The notes beneath the pieces were generated by a model. That model had not been told where the DNA came from. It saw nothing but the letters and a program-made list of their open reading frames with translations, and did no database searches. Position numbers and translations under genes: made by a program. From Flavobacterium aquidurense (lineage in GTDB: Bacteria > Bacteroidota > Bacteroidia > Flavobacteriales > Flavobacteriaceae), in assembly GCA_900107365.1 (NCBI GenBank), contig FNPS01000003.1, forward strand, positions 62,001 to 126,000: a stretch of 64,000 nucleotides of DNA, written 5' to 3'. Below are positions 1 to 8,558 of this stretch, in pieces; position 1 is the stretch's first letter; each line of letters opens with the position of its first letter.

Positions 1-2
1 TT

Positions 3-314
3 TACAATCACGTATTGCCTCCGGGAACGGAAGCAAAAGGGCCAAGAACACCTTTGAATGTTTCGATTTCGGATGACGGAATTAATTGGAAGGCGGCTTT
101 GGTTTTAGAAGATTCAAAAATCAGTCAATATTCCTATCCATCGATAATTCAGAGTTCTGACGGAATGGTGCATATTGTTTATACGTGGAGAAGAGAAAAA
201 TTAAAATATGTAAAAATCGATCCAAGTAAATTAAAAGCACTTCCAATCAAAAACGGAATCTGGCCTGGAGACGAAAACAAAACCGTAACAGCAGTTAAGG
301 CTGAAGAGGAATAA
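3..314 (+). CDS. BNR-repeat sialidase-like protein, C-terminal end (5' truncated)
   Basis: The reading frame is open from the window edge (first full codon at 3, Tyr-Asn-His) to TAA, so the gene begins outside the window and the in-frame TTG at 15 is not a start. The visible 103 residues contain P-RTPLNVSISDDGINW followed by SYPSIIQSSDGMVHIVYTW. These match the last two BNR/Asp-box blades of secreted sialidase-like glycoside hydrolases common in Bacteroidota polysaccharide loci. Such enzymes act in the periplasm or at the cell surface, but the true substrate cannot be read from this end alone. The downstream sugar-processing genes on the same strand support a carbohydrate role. Confidence 0.7.
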   Translation, partial: YNHVLPPGTEAKGPRTPLNVSISDDGINWKAALVLEDSKISQYSYPSIIQSSDGMVHIVYTWRREKLKYVKIDPSKLKALPIKNGIWPGDENKTVTAVKAEEE

Positions 315-322
315 ATAAAATT

Positions 323-458
323 TTGCCACAGATTAAAAGATTAAAATGATTTTTTTATTCTAGTTAATCTCCGAAATCTCCGAGAAAAAATTTACTCTCG
401 CAGATTTAGCAGATTTAGCAGATTTTTTTAATCATTAAAATCCTTTAATCTGTGGCAA
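323..458. repeat. Intergenic inverted repeat of the CAGATT hairpin family
   Basis: Arms at 323-351 (TTGCCACAGATTAAAAGATT and on) and 430-458 are near-perfect reverse complements with about two mismatches. Between them lies a run of GCAGATTTA units. The transcript would fold into one long hairpin. Related elements occur at 1373-1436, 1505-1600 and 54844-54975. The right arm overlaps the GTG at 452, which argues against that codon as the start of the next gene. Confidence 0.75.
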
Positions 459-472
459 TAAAAAAAATAAGC

Positions 473-1363
473 ATGAAGTCATTTTTAAAACAATTGTTCG
501 TTGTAATGTTTGTTGCTTTGTCGACAACATTTACTAGCTGCGCCACAGCTCAATCATCAAAAAATAAACAGCAATATAAAGTTGCGGTTTGTGACTGGAT
601 GATTTTAAAAAGACAAAAATTAGGTGCTTTTGGTTTGGCTAGTGAAATCAAAGCCGACGGAATAGAACTGGATATGGGAGGTTTAGGAAAAAGACCAACT
701 TTTGACAGCAAATTGGGCGATCCGGTGGAAAGACAAAAGTTCTTGGATAAATCTAAAGAATTGGGAGTGGGAATCAGTTCTATCGCCATGTCCGGATTCT
801 ATGCACAGTCTTTTGCGAAAAGAGAAACCATCGAACCCATGATCAATGATTGCGTGAAAGCAATGAAAGACATGAAAGTAAAAGTGGCTTATCTTCCGTT
901 GGGAACAGAAAGTGATTTGGTTAAAAATCCGGAATTGCGTCCGATTGTTATTGAAAGACTAAAATGGGCAGGCAAACAAGTAGGGAAAATTGGAGGCGTA
1001 ATTGCTATTGAAACTTCACTGAATGCTACCGAAGAGAAAAAACTTTTAGAAGAAATTGGTTCGAAACACATTAAAAGCTCTTTCAATTTTGCGAATGCAG
1101 CAGATAACGGAAGAGACATTGCATCGGAACTAAAAATATTAGGCAAAAAACATTTGGCACAAATTCACGCTTCAAACACCGATAAAGTTTGGTTAGAAAA
1201 TGATACGATGATCAACATGCCGGAAATTAAAAAAACGCTGGATGAAATGAAGTGGAGCGGGTGGTTAATTGTAGAGCGTTCAAGAGATGTAACACAAGTG
1301 CATAATGTAAAAGTCAATTACGGTGGAAACGTAGCGTACCTAAAAAACATTTTTCAGAATTAA
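473..1363 (+). CDS. Sugar phosphate isomerase/epimerase-like lipoprotein
   Basis: About 296 residues. I chose ATG 473 (MKSFLKQLFVV) because it gives a lipoprotein signal peptide ending FTSC-ATA, whereas the in-frame GTG at 452 lies inside a repeat arm. The mature part (VAVCDWMILKR, ADGIELDMGG, GVGISSIAMSGFYAQ, a late HLAQIHASN and WSGWLIVERSR) has the spacing of the xylose-isomerase-like TIM barrel (AP endonuclease 2 fold). Members isomerise or epimerise sugars using a metal held by Glu, Asp and His, and many Bacteroidota copies are exported. It sits between two CAZyme genes, so it may process a released sugar in the periplasm. The precise substrate is unknown. Confidence 0.75.
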   Translation: MKSFLKQLFVVMFVALSTTFTSCATAQSSKNKQQYKVAVCDWMILKRQKLGAFGLASEIKADGIELDMGGLGKRPTFDSKLGDPVERQKFLDKSKELGVGISSIAMSGFYAQSFAKRETIEPMINDCVKAMKDMKVKVAYLPLGTESDLVKNPELRPIVIERLKWAGKQVGKIGGVIAIETSLNATEEKKLLEEIGSKHIKSSFNFANAADNGRDIASELKILGKKHLAQIHASNTDKVWLENDTMINMPEIKKTLDEMKWSGWLIVERSRDVTQVHNVKVNYGGNVAYLKNIFQN

Positions 1364-1372
1364 AAGTTATTT

Positions 1373-1436
1373 AGCCACAGATTACAGGATTAAAAGGATT
1401 TTATAATCTGTGTAAATCTTTTAATCTGTGGCAAGA
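1373..1436. repeat. Short inverted repeat, CAGATT family
   Basis: GCCACAGATTACAGGATTAA at the left pairs with TTTTAATCTGTGGC at the right, giving a compact hairpin just after the isomerase-like gene. Its position fits a transcript 3'-end structure, but there is no clear T-tract terminator. It shares its outer sequence with the element at 323-458. Confidence 0.6.
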
Positions 1437-1504
1437 ATAATTTCAGGAATAAATCAAAATACAGTGCTGAATATGTAAAAGTTAAACAGTACCGTTCACA
1501 CTTT

Positions 1505-1600
1505 TTAATCTGCGTTTATCTGCTTAAATCTGCCCAATCTGCGTGAAATAATTGCACGCAGATTTACACAGATTTAAGCAGATTTGGCAGATTTAATATT
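1505..1600. repeat. Inverted repeat of AATCTGC/GCAGATT units
   Basis: The left half is built of AATCTGC-type units (AATCTGCGTTTATCTGC) and the right half of their complements (GCAGATTTACACAGATT), facing each other across a short A/T centre. The next gene starts 22 bp after it. It is the same repeat family as 323-458 and 54844-54975. Confidence 0.65.
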
Positions 1601-1621
1601 TAAGAATAAAATTACAATACC

Positions 1622-4354
1622 ATGAAATACTTCAGCTTACTTTTTTTATGTTTTTACGCCACTTTCGCAACAGCGCAAAATATCACTATTGTTAGTGATC
1701 CAAAATCGCCAAGAGCTCAGTTTGGAGTTGAAAAATTATCTGAAATAGCATCAACTAAAGGATTCAAAGTAATTGTTACAGATAAAATAACTAAAAACTC
1801 AAAAGACAAAGTCATTGTTATTGGCGAAAAAGGAACGGAGTTTTGGAAGCAAAATTCAAAAGCTGCCAAAATCGACGATAGTCAATTAATCAAGAAAGAG
1901 GGCTTTCAAATCCGTACGCAAAAAAACATCATTTATATCGAAGGAACAGATGCAAGCGGAACTTTGTACGGCGCAATGGAATTGGCAGACCGAATTAAAA
2001 GTGCAGGACAACTTCCGTCAGAAATTAATATTGACGACAGTCCGGAAATGGTATTAAGAGGTGCCTGTATCGGAATGCAGAAACCAGTTTACCTTCCCGG
2101 ACGTGATGTTTACGAATATCCGTATACACCTGAAACTTTTCCGTGGTTTTACGATAAAAAGCTATGGATAAAATATCTGGACATGCTGGTAGAGAACAGA
2201 ATGAATTCCTTGTATTTATGGAACGGACATCCATTCGCCTCTTTGGTTAAATTGAAAGAGTATCCGTTTGCCGTTGAAGTAAGCGACGAAGATTTCAAAA
2301 AGAACGAAGAAGTTTATAAATTTCTTACCGTAGAAGCCAATAAAAGAGGAATCTGGGTCATTCAGATGTTTTATAATATTATTGTTTCCAAGCCTTTTGC
2401 GGAGCATTATAATATGAAAACGCAGGATCGTTCGCGTCCAATTACACCTTTACTTTCAGATTATACCCGAAAATCAATTGCTGCATTTATCGAAAAATAT
2501 CCAAATGTGGGCTTAATGGTTTGTTTGGGAGAAGCCATAAATACGGTCGATGATGATGTCGAATGGTTTACCAAAACGATTATTCCGGGTGTTCAGGATG
2601 GTATGAAAGCATTAGGAAGAACAGACGAACCGCCAATTATTTTACGTTCGCATGATACTGATGGACCTTTGGTGATGGAAAAATCGCTTCCATTATATAA
2701 AAACTTATACACAGAAAGTAAATATACTGGAGAATCTTTAACGACTTATACGCCAGGCGGACCCTGGGGTGAAACGCACAGACAGTTAAGTGCCTTAAAA
2801 TCGATTCATATTGAGAATGTGCACATTCTGGCAAACTTAGAACCTTTTAGATATGGTTCGCCAGACTTTATCCAAAAAACGGTAAAAGCAATGCACAGCG
2901 CGCACGGAGCGAATGCATTACACTTATATCCGCAGGCGTCGTATTGGGATTGGCCATATTCTGCCGATAAAACCAAAACCGGCGAACGCTTACTCGAAAT
3001 GGATCGTGACTGGATTTGGTACAAAGCCTGGGCAAGATATGCCTGGGATAGCAAAAGAGACCGAAACGAAGAGATTAAATTTTGGGATAAAGATTTAGCG
3101 GCTAAATACGGTACAGATACTGAAGCAGCAAATAACATTCAAAAAGCATACGATGAATCGGGAGAAATTGCTCCAAAAACATTAAGACGTTTCGGAATTA
3201 CAGAAGGAAATCGTCAGACTTTGCTTTTAGGAATGTTCGAAAGCCAATTGGTAAATCCGGCAAAATGGCGTGTTTATCCTGGTTTCCATGAATCTTGTGG
3301 ACCGGTTGGTGAATTGCTATTGGAATATTCTAAAAAAGAATGGAATCACGAACCGCATGTTGGTGAACTTCCAACTCAGATTATTGCTGAAATCACAGAA
3401 CACGGAAGGCTGGCTGTTGAAGCAATCGACAAAGCAGAACCAAGCGTAACCAAAGACAAAGACGAGTTTTTACGTCTTAAAAACGATATGCATTGTTATA
3501 AGGCTTTCGCCGATTTCTTTTCAGAAAAGGTAAAAGCGGCCTTACTGGTTTTACGTTACAGCTATTCAAATGATATTTCAGATCTTGATAAAGCGCTTCC
3601 GCATTTAGAGAAAAGCATCGAATATTATGAGCTTTTAGTAAATTTAACGAAAGATCATTATTGGTACGCGAACAGCATGCAAACCGCACAACGCCGTATT
3701 CCGATTGGTGGTGATGACGGAAACAATAAAACATGGGCAGAGTTATTGCCACACTACGAAAGAGAATTGGTAAATTTCAAGAGAAATCTGGATTTGTTGA
3801 AAACATCAAAAGATGGAAAAATTGCAACCAAAGAAGGAAAACCATGGCAAACTGCAGATGTAACTTTACTAAGTGAAAGCAAAGGAACTTATGCTGTAAA
3901 AATGGGTACAAAAGTTTACGGAACACCAATTTCAGAATTGATAAAAATAGCACCTGAATTGCAAAACCTAAAAGGAATTGCTTTTGAGGAAACAGCACAA
4001 AACGAAAATGGGTCACATTTAAAATTCAAAAACACCAAAGCTGTAAAACTGGTTGTTGGGTATTTCAATTCAGATCAAAAGCGATTTTTATTTCCGCCAA
4101 GTTTAGAAACAGACGCCGCCGGAAATGCTTACGGTCAGGCCGAAGTAATTTTGGCAAGTGCCATGAATCTTAAAGAATTGCCGCGTGTAAACATTCACAC
4201 CTACACCTTTCAGCCGGGAGAAAATGAATTGAATTTAGGAAAAGGAAGAGTGTTGATTTTAGGATTTATAGATGCAAACCAAACCATAACGCCACGCGAT
4301 GTCGGCTATATTGATGCAGGAGAAAAAGGAGCAATTGATTGGTTGTTCTATTAA
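1622..4354 (+). CDS. Alpha-glucuronidase-like secreted glycoside hydrolase (GH67N-type)
   Basis: 910 residues with a signal peptide (MKYFSLLFLCFYATFATAQ). Residues about 20-130 have the layout of the GH67 N-terminal domain found in alpha-glucuronidases and related hydrolases (PRAQFGVEKLSEI, then GTDASGTLYGAMELADRI). From about 140 a TIM-barrel-like region begins, with RGACIG, KYLDMLVENRMNSLYLWNGHPF, a MVCLGEA strand and a HLYPQASYWDWPY segment. The last 300 residues are helical, then beta-rich. I infer removal of uronic acids or similar decorations from plant or algal polysaccharide in the periplasm. I could not assign the catalytic acids. It reads in the same direction as the GH2 genes downstream. 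Confidence 0.65.
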   Translation: MKYFSLLFLCFYATFATAQNITIVSDPKSPRAQFGVEKLSEIASTKGFKVIVTDKITKNSKDKVIVIGEKGTEFWKQNSKAAKIDDSQLIKKEGFQIRTQKNIIYIEGTDASGTLYGAMELADRIKSAGQLPSEINIDDSPEMVLRGACIGMQKPVYLPGRDVYEYPYTPETFPWFYDKKLWIKYLDMLVENRMNSLYLWNGHPFASLVKLKEYPFAVEVSDEDFKKNEEVYKFLTVEANKRGIWVIQMFYNIIVSKPFAEHYNMKTQDRSRPITPLLSDYTRKSIAAFIEKYPNVGLMVCLGEAINTVDDDVEWFTKTIIPGVQDGMKALGRTDEPPIILRSHDTDGPLVMEKSLPLYKNLYTESKYTGESLTTYTPGGPWGETHRQLSALKSIHIENVHILANLEPFRYGSPDFIQKTVKAMHSAHGANALHLYPQASYWDWPYSADKTKTGERLLEMDRDWIWYKAWARYAWDSKRDRNEEIKFWDKDLAAKYGTDTEAANNIQKAYDESGEIAPKTLRRFGITEGNRQTLLLGMFESQLVNPAKWRVYPGFHESCGPVGELLLEYSKKEWNHEPHVGELPTQIIAEITEHGRLAVEAIDKAEPSVTKDKDEFLRLKNDMHCYKAFADFFSEKVKAALLVLRYSYSNDISDLDKALPHLEKSIEYYELLVNLTKDHYWYANSMQTAQRRIPIGGDDGNNKTWAELLPHYERELVNFKRNLDLLKTSKDGKIATKEGKPWQTADVTLLSESKGTYAVKMGTKVYGTPISELIKIAPELQNLKGIAFEETAQNENGSHLKFKNTKAVKLVVGYFNSDQKRFLFPPSLETDAAGNAYGQAEVILASAMNLKELPRVNIHTYTFQPGENELNLGKGRVLILGFIDANQTITPRDVGYIDAGEKGAIDWLFY

Positions 4355-4705
4355 GAATAAAATTTTTAATTTGGGCGTGTCCCTCCGGGTCGGGCTTTCG
4401 GCTATATCTTTTGCTCCGTTCCACTTCGCAAAAGGATACCGCCTCAATCCCTCACGCAACTCGTTGTTAATTTAGACGTGACAGGTTTCAAAACCTGCTA
4501 CGTCTTAAAAATAAAACACACAATCTTGTCATCCCGAGGAACGAGGGATCTCCGCAAGAAGCGTTACAAAGATTGATCACATATCTCTGCGGAGTTATTT
4601 GCGAGGATTTGCTTCGCCAGTCGCTAGCGCTCGAGTCTCCTCCGTCGAAATGACAAAGGCGATAAATTAAATGACCTTATATAACTTATATGGTGTAAAA
4701 ATAAC
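4355..4705. repeat. 351-bp gene-free gap filled with three dispersed repeat types
   Basis: 4373-4462 carries a GGCGTGTCCCTCCGGGTCGG...ATCCCTCACGC element whose outer parts recur around 52832-52943. 4481-4507 is a small hairpin (ACAGGTTT/AAACCTG). 4524-4652 is a diverged single copy of the GTCATCCCGAGGAACGAGGG element that forms the tandem array at 53.1-53.7 kb. No coding region is visible. The ATG of the next gene follows at 4706. Confidence 0.7.
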
Positions 4706-7700
4706 ATGAAGAAAATAGTTTTTTTTATTTGCATTTTTTTAGTTTTCAGCTCAGCCAGGAGCCAGAAGAACAGTGACTCAGCGAAATTGCGTAAAGAAAT
4801 TTCACTGAATTCATCTTGGGAAACTATTATCATTAGCGATCCTTTAAAACAGGAAGAAACTTTTGTGAGCAATCCTAAAATTGATGCAAATTGGGAAAGA
4901 ACAGACGTACCGCATAACTGGGATCAATATTACGGTTACCGCAGAATGAAACACGGCAATTTGCACGGAACTGCCTGGTATCACAAAACATTTAGTGTCG
5001 ATAAAAAAGATAAAGGCAAACGCCTTTTTTTGTATTTTGAAGGAGTTAGTTCCTATGCCACAGTTTGGGTAAACGGAAAAAAAGTAGGCGGGCACAAAGG
5101 CGGCCGCACGACTTTTACAATCGATATTACAGATGCCGTTTCTTTTGATAGTCAAAATAATATGATGGTCAAAGCAGAACATCCTTCGTTTATTGCAGAT
5201 CTTCCGTGGGTTTGTGGTGGATGTTCCGGCGAATGGGGATTTTCAGAAGGTTCTCAGCCAATGGGAATTTTCAGACCCGTTTCTTTAGTGGTTACAAATG
5301 AGGTTCGTATCGAACCTTTTGGTGTTCATATCTGGAATGACAAATCGATTTCGAAAGAAAAATCGATTCTTCATACGACAACTGAAATCAAAAATTACGG
5401 AAAAGCAAATCGCGATGTAACGATTGAAAATATACTCTTTGATGCTGCCGGAAAGAAGGTTGCTATAAGTAAAAGCGATATCAAAAACATTTCAGGAGAA
5501 ACAAAAGAAATAGCACAAACACTTCCGGAAATTGTAAACCCGAAATTATGGTCGCCGGCAAGTCCCTATTTATATGAGTTGGTGACTACTATTTATGAAA
5601 AAGGAAAAAAAATAGACGAGCTAAAAACGCCATATGGAATCCGTTGGGTGAGTTGGCCAGTGAGTCGTGACGGAAAAGACAATCGTTTTTATATTAACAA
5701 CGAACCTTTGTTTGTAAACGGAACCTGCGAATACGAACATTTGATCGGAAAAAGTCATTCGTTTTCAGATGAAGAAATTCATGCGAGAATCGAGCAAATA
5801 AAAGCGGCCGGATTTAATGCTTTCAGAGAAGCACATCAGCCTCATAATTTAGTATATCAAAAAGAATTAGACGAAAACGGCATCCTGTTTTGGAGTCAGT
5901 TTTCGGCACATATTTGGTACGACACGCCAGAATTTAAAGAGAATTTCAAAACCTTATTGCGAGAATGGATTAAGGAACGCAGAAACAGTCCGTCAGTTGT
6001 ACTTTGGGGATTGCAGAATGAAAGCACGATTCCGAAGGAATTTGCAGAAGAATGCACGAAGATTATCCGTGAAATGGATCCGCTATCCGCTTCTCAAAGA
6101 ATCGTAACCACTTGTAACGGAGGTGAAGGAACAGACTGGAATGTCGTTCAAAACTGGTCTGGAACTTACGGAGGCGATCCTTCAAAATACCATCTCGAAA
6201 TGAGTACGCAACTCTTAAACGGAGAATATGGCGCCTGGCGAACAGCAGATTTACACACGGAAGGTGAATTTGATCAAAAAGGAATTTTGAGTGAAAACCG
6301 ATTTTCGCAATTGATGGAAATCAAAGTCCGTGAAGCCGAATCGGTGAAAGATAAAATTGCGGGACAATTTAACTGGCTTTTTGCTTCGCACGAAAATCCG
6401 GGGCGTTCTCAAAACGGAGAAGGTTTCAGAGATATTGATAAAGTTGGACCGATAAATTACAAAGGACTTTTTACCGTTTGGGGTGAACCTTTGGATGCGT
6501 ATTATATGTACCGCGCCAATTATGTTTCGAACAAAACAAATCCGATGGTTTATATTGTTTCGCATTCGTGGTCAAACCGTTGGGAATCGGCAGGAATAAA
6601 AAGCGGAATTGATATTTATTCGAATTGTGATGAAATAGAATTGTTCAACGATGTTAATAAATCATCTTTAGGCAAATTGAAAAATCCGGGGTTAGGACAA
6701 CACTTTCAGTTTAATAATGTCAATATTCAATACAATGTTTTATATGCGGTCGGTTACGTAAACGGAAAAGCGGTTGCCAAGGATTATGTGGTTTTGAATA
6801 CACTTCCAAAAGCACCCAATTTAAAAGCATTATATGCAGATCAGGCGGATATTACAAAAGCGAAAAAAGGATACAATTATATTTACCGAGTGAACTGTGG
6901 AGGTTCTGAATGCACAGATGTTGATGGAAATACCTGGCTGACCGATACACACAAAAGCGGACAAAATACCTGGGGATCTTTATCGTGGACAGATAAATTT
7001 GAAAAACTACCTGTTTTTTATGCCAGTCAAAGAAGTACTTTCGACCCCATTTCGGGAACAAAAGATCAGGCTTTATTTCAAAGTTTCAGATACGGAGCAG
7101 ATAAATTGAGTTATGAATTTCCTGCGCCTGATGGAGAATATGTAGTCGAATTGTATTTTACAGAGCCGTGGTACGGAACCGGTGGCGGCTTAGATTGCAA
7201 AGGCTGGCGTTTGTTTGATGTGGCGATTAATGACAATGTAGTTTTAAAAGATTTTGATATCTGGTCAGAAGTCGGTCACGACAAAGCTTTGAAGAAAACA
7301 TTCGTAATAAAAAGTATAGGAGGAAAAATTAGAATTTCTTTCCCAAATGCAAAAGCGGGAGAAGCCATTATCTCAGCAATTGCGATTGCTACCAAAGATA
7401 TTCACGCAAGACCAGCAGACGAATCTCCTAAAAACATTCAAAATTTTGTTTTAAAAACGTTTGATAAAAGTACAAGAGGAATAGGTTCCTGGTTGGATAT
7501 CAATTCAAAACAATATTTATATTCGGAAATTGTTTTTACACAATTACCTTCTGAAGTTTTTGGAGCAGATTATGTGCAGTTTTCAACCAATTCCAAAAAT
7601 AAAGGTTCGTTTACAGTCAAAGAAGATTCGGATGTTTATATGCTGATTGATAATAAAGTAAAAACACAATTTGCCTGGTTATCGGATTATAAAAAAATAG

Positions 7701-8239
7701 AAGAAACGGCTAAAAATAGTATTGGTGTCGAGTTTTCTATCTTTAGAAAAAAAGTAAAAAAGGGAGAACAAGTATTTTTTGATAATTCAGAAGTTGTGAA
7801 TTCAATTATTGTGGTTCCAAATTACGATATGGGCGAAAAAGATGATTCGCGTCAGACTTTAGTTTTAGAAGCTGAAAATGCCAAAACAACCGGAACTGAT
7901 ATCGTAAAAGGAAATTTCAAAAAAGCCGATTATATTGAGTTCACCAAAAAGACCAATAACAGCATTGAATTTGAAGTAAAACCCGGTGTTGCCGGAATTT
8001 ATTTAATGCGTTTCAAATTCATGAACAGAAACGAAACGCCATTAAAAGTAAAATTCAAAATGGAAGATGCGTACGGAATTTTGATGCGAAATGATACGAT
8101 AGAATTTTTTCCATCACCAGAAAAATGGAAAGTTTTAAATACGACTTCGGGAGGATATATCAATGCGGGAACGTATAAAATTACGTTGGAAGGGGATGAT
8201 TTGAAAGGATTGATGTTGGATTCTTTTGAGTTTCAGTAA
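4706..8239 (+). CDS. GH2 beta-galactosidase-like enzyme with malectin and C-terminal carbohydrate-binding domains
   Basis: 1177 residues with a signal peptide ending at about SARSQ. The order is: GH2 sugar-binding jelly roll (about 35-195, with TDVPHNWD and GTAWYHKTF), Ig-like domain (about 200-310), and TIM barrel (about 315-630). In the barrel, VVLWGLQNES places the acid/base at Glu439 and LLNGEYGAW offers Glu507 as likely nucleophile. A malectin-like domain follows at about 725-895 (YRVNCGGSECTDVDGNTW). Then comes a beta-sandwich region, and a CBM6/35-like end from about 1055 (LVLEAENA). It probably cleaves a beta-glycosidic bond in a complex plant or algal glycan; which one is not readable. 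The extra binding domains make it much longer than a plain GH2. Confidence 0.85.
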   Translation: MKKIVFFICIFLVFSSARSQKNSDSAKLRKEISLNSSWETIIISDPLKQEETFVSNPKIDANWERTDVPHNWDQYYGYRRMKHGNLHGTAWYHKTFSVDKKDKGKRLFLYFEGVSSYATVWVNGKKVGGHKGGRTTFTIDITDAVSFDSQNNMMVKAEHPSFIADLPWVCGGCSGEWGFSEGSQPMGIFRPVSLVVTNEVRIEPFGVHIWNDKSISKEKSILHTTTEIKNYGKANRDVTIENILFDAAGKKVAISKSDIKNISGETKEIAQTLPEIVNPKLWSPASPYLYELVTTIYEKGKKIDELKTPYGIRWVSWPVSRDGKDNRFYINNEPLFVNGTCEYEHLIGKSHSFSDEEIHARIEQIKAAGFNAFREAHQPHNLVYQKELDENGILFWSQFSAHIWYDTPEFKENFKTLLREWIKERRNSPSVVLWGLQNESTIPKEFAEECTKIIREMDPLSASQRIVTTCNGGEGTDWNVVQNWSGTYGGDPSKYHLEMSTQLLNGEYGAWRTADLHTEGEFDQKGILSENRFSQLMEIKVREAESVKDKIAGQFNWLFASHENPGRSQNGEGFRDIDKVGPINYKGLFTVWGEPLDAYYMYRANYVSNKTNPMVYIVSHSWSNRWESAGIKSGIDIYSNCDEIELFNDVNKSSLGKLKNPGLGQHFQFNNVNIQYNVLYAVGYVNGKAVAKDYVVLNTLPKAPNLKALYADQADITKAKKGYNYIYRVNCGGSECTDVDGNTWLTDTHKSGQNTWGSLSWTDKFEKLPVFYASQRSTFDPISGTKDQALFQSFRYGADKLSYEFPAPDGEYVVELYFTEPWYGTGGGLDCKGWRLFDVAINDNVVLKDFDIWSEVGHDKALKKTFVIKSIGGKIRISFPNAKAGEAIISAIAIATKDIHARPADESPKNIQNFVLKTFDKSTRGIGSWLDINSKQYLYSEIVFTQLPSEVFGADYVQFSTNSKNKGSFTVKEDSDVYMLIDNKVKTQFAWLSDYKKIEETAKNSIGVEFSIFRKKVKKGEQVFFDNSEVVNSIIVVPNYDMGEKDDSRQTLVLEAENAKTTGTDIVKGNFKKADYIEFTKKTNNSIEFEVKPGVAGIYLMRFKFMNRNETPLKVKFKMEDAYGILMRNDTIEFFPSPEKWKVLNTTSGGYINAGTYKITLEGDDLKGLMLDSFEFQ

Positions 8240-8301
8240 GGAGAGAAAAGAGTAAAGAATAAAGAGCAAAGAATAAGGAGAAAAGAATCAAGAGTAAAGA
8301 G
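8240..8301. repeat. Purine-rich degenerate tract of AAAGAGTAAAGAAT-like units
   Basis: Short purine units (GAGAAAAGAGTAAAGAATAA and variants) follow the GH2 stop codon directly. A similar tract (AGAGTATAGA units) precedes the tandem array at 52.9-53.1 kb. In both places the purine tract is followed by the GTCATTCCGAGG element. Confidence 0.65.
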
Positions 8302-8380
8302 TTGTAGAGGCGCACAGCAGTGCGTCTGCGTTCCAATTGGACATACTGTGTGTTAGACGCACTGCTGTGCGCCTCTACAA
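8302..8380. repeat. Perfect 26-bp inverted repeat around a 27-bp loop
   Basis: The arms 8302-8327 (TTGTAGAGGCGCACAGCAGT and on) and 8355-8380 are exact reverse complements, GC-rich and unlike the surrounding AT-rich DNA. They would form a very stable cruciform or RNA hairpin. It has the look of a mobile palindromic element. No ORF is inside. Confidence 0.85.
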
Positions 8381-8417
8381 AAATGCTGGTGTGATAGAAT
8401 TAACAAAACGTAACCAC

Positions 8418-8530
8418 AATCTTGTCATCCCGACGGAGGAGGGATCCCCACAAGAAGCTCGACAAAGATTGGCCGTTTTTCTGTGCGGAGTTACTTGCGG
8501 GGATTCCTCGTTCCTCGGAATGACAAACTA
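8418..8530. repeat. Single dispersed copy of the GTCATTCCGAGGAACGAGGA element
   Basis: CTTGTCATCCCGACGGAGGA opens the element and its approximate reverse complement (GATTCCTCGTTCCTCGGAAT) closes it, giving a roughly 110-bp imperfect palindrome. It belongs to the same family as the six tandem units at 53.1-53.7 kb and the diverged copy at 4524-4652. Confidence 0.75.
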
Positions 8531-8558
8531 CACGAAAGTGGATTATAAAAATAAATTT

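Noticed and set aside
452..472. GTG start of the isomerase-like gene
   Set aside because: The GTG is within a repeat arm, and the ATG at 473 gives a proper lipoprotein signal peptide.
8337..8558. N-terminal extension of the GH2 lipoprotein gene
   Set aside because: The extra 74 codons run through a 26-bp inverted repeat and the dispersed GTCATTCCGAGG element, and would bury the lipoprotein signal peptide.
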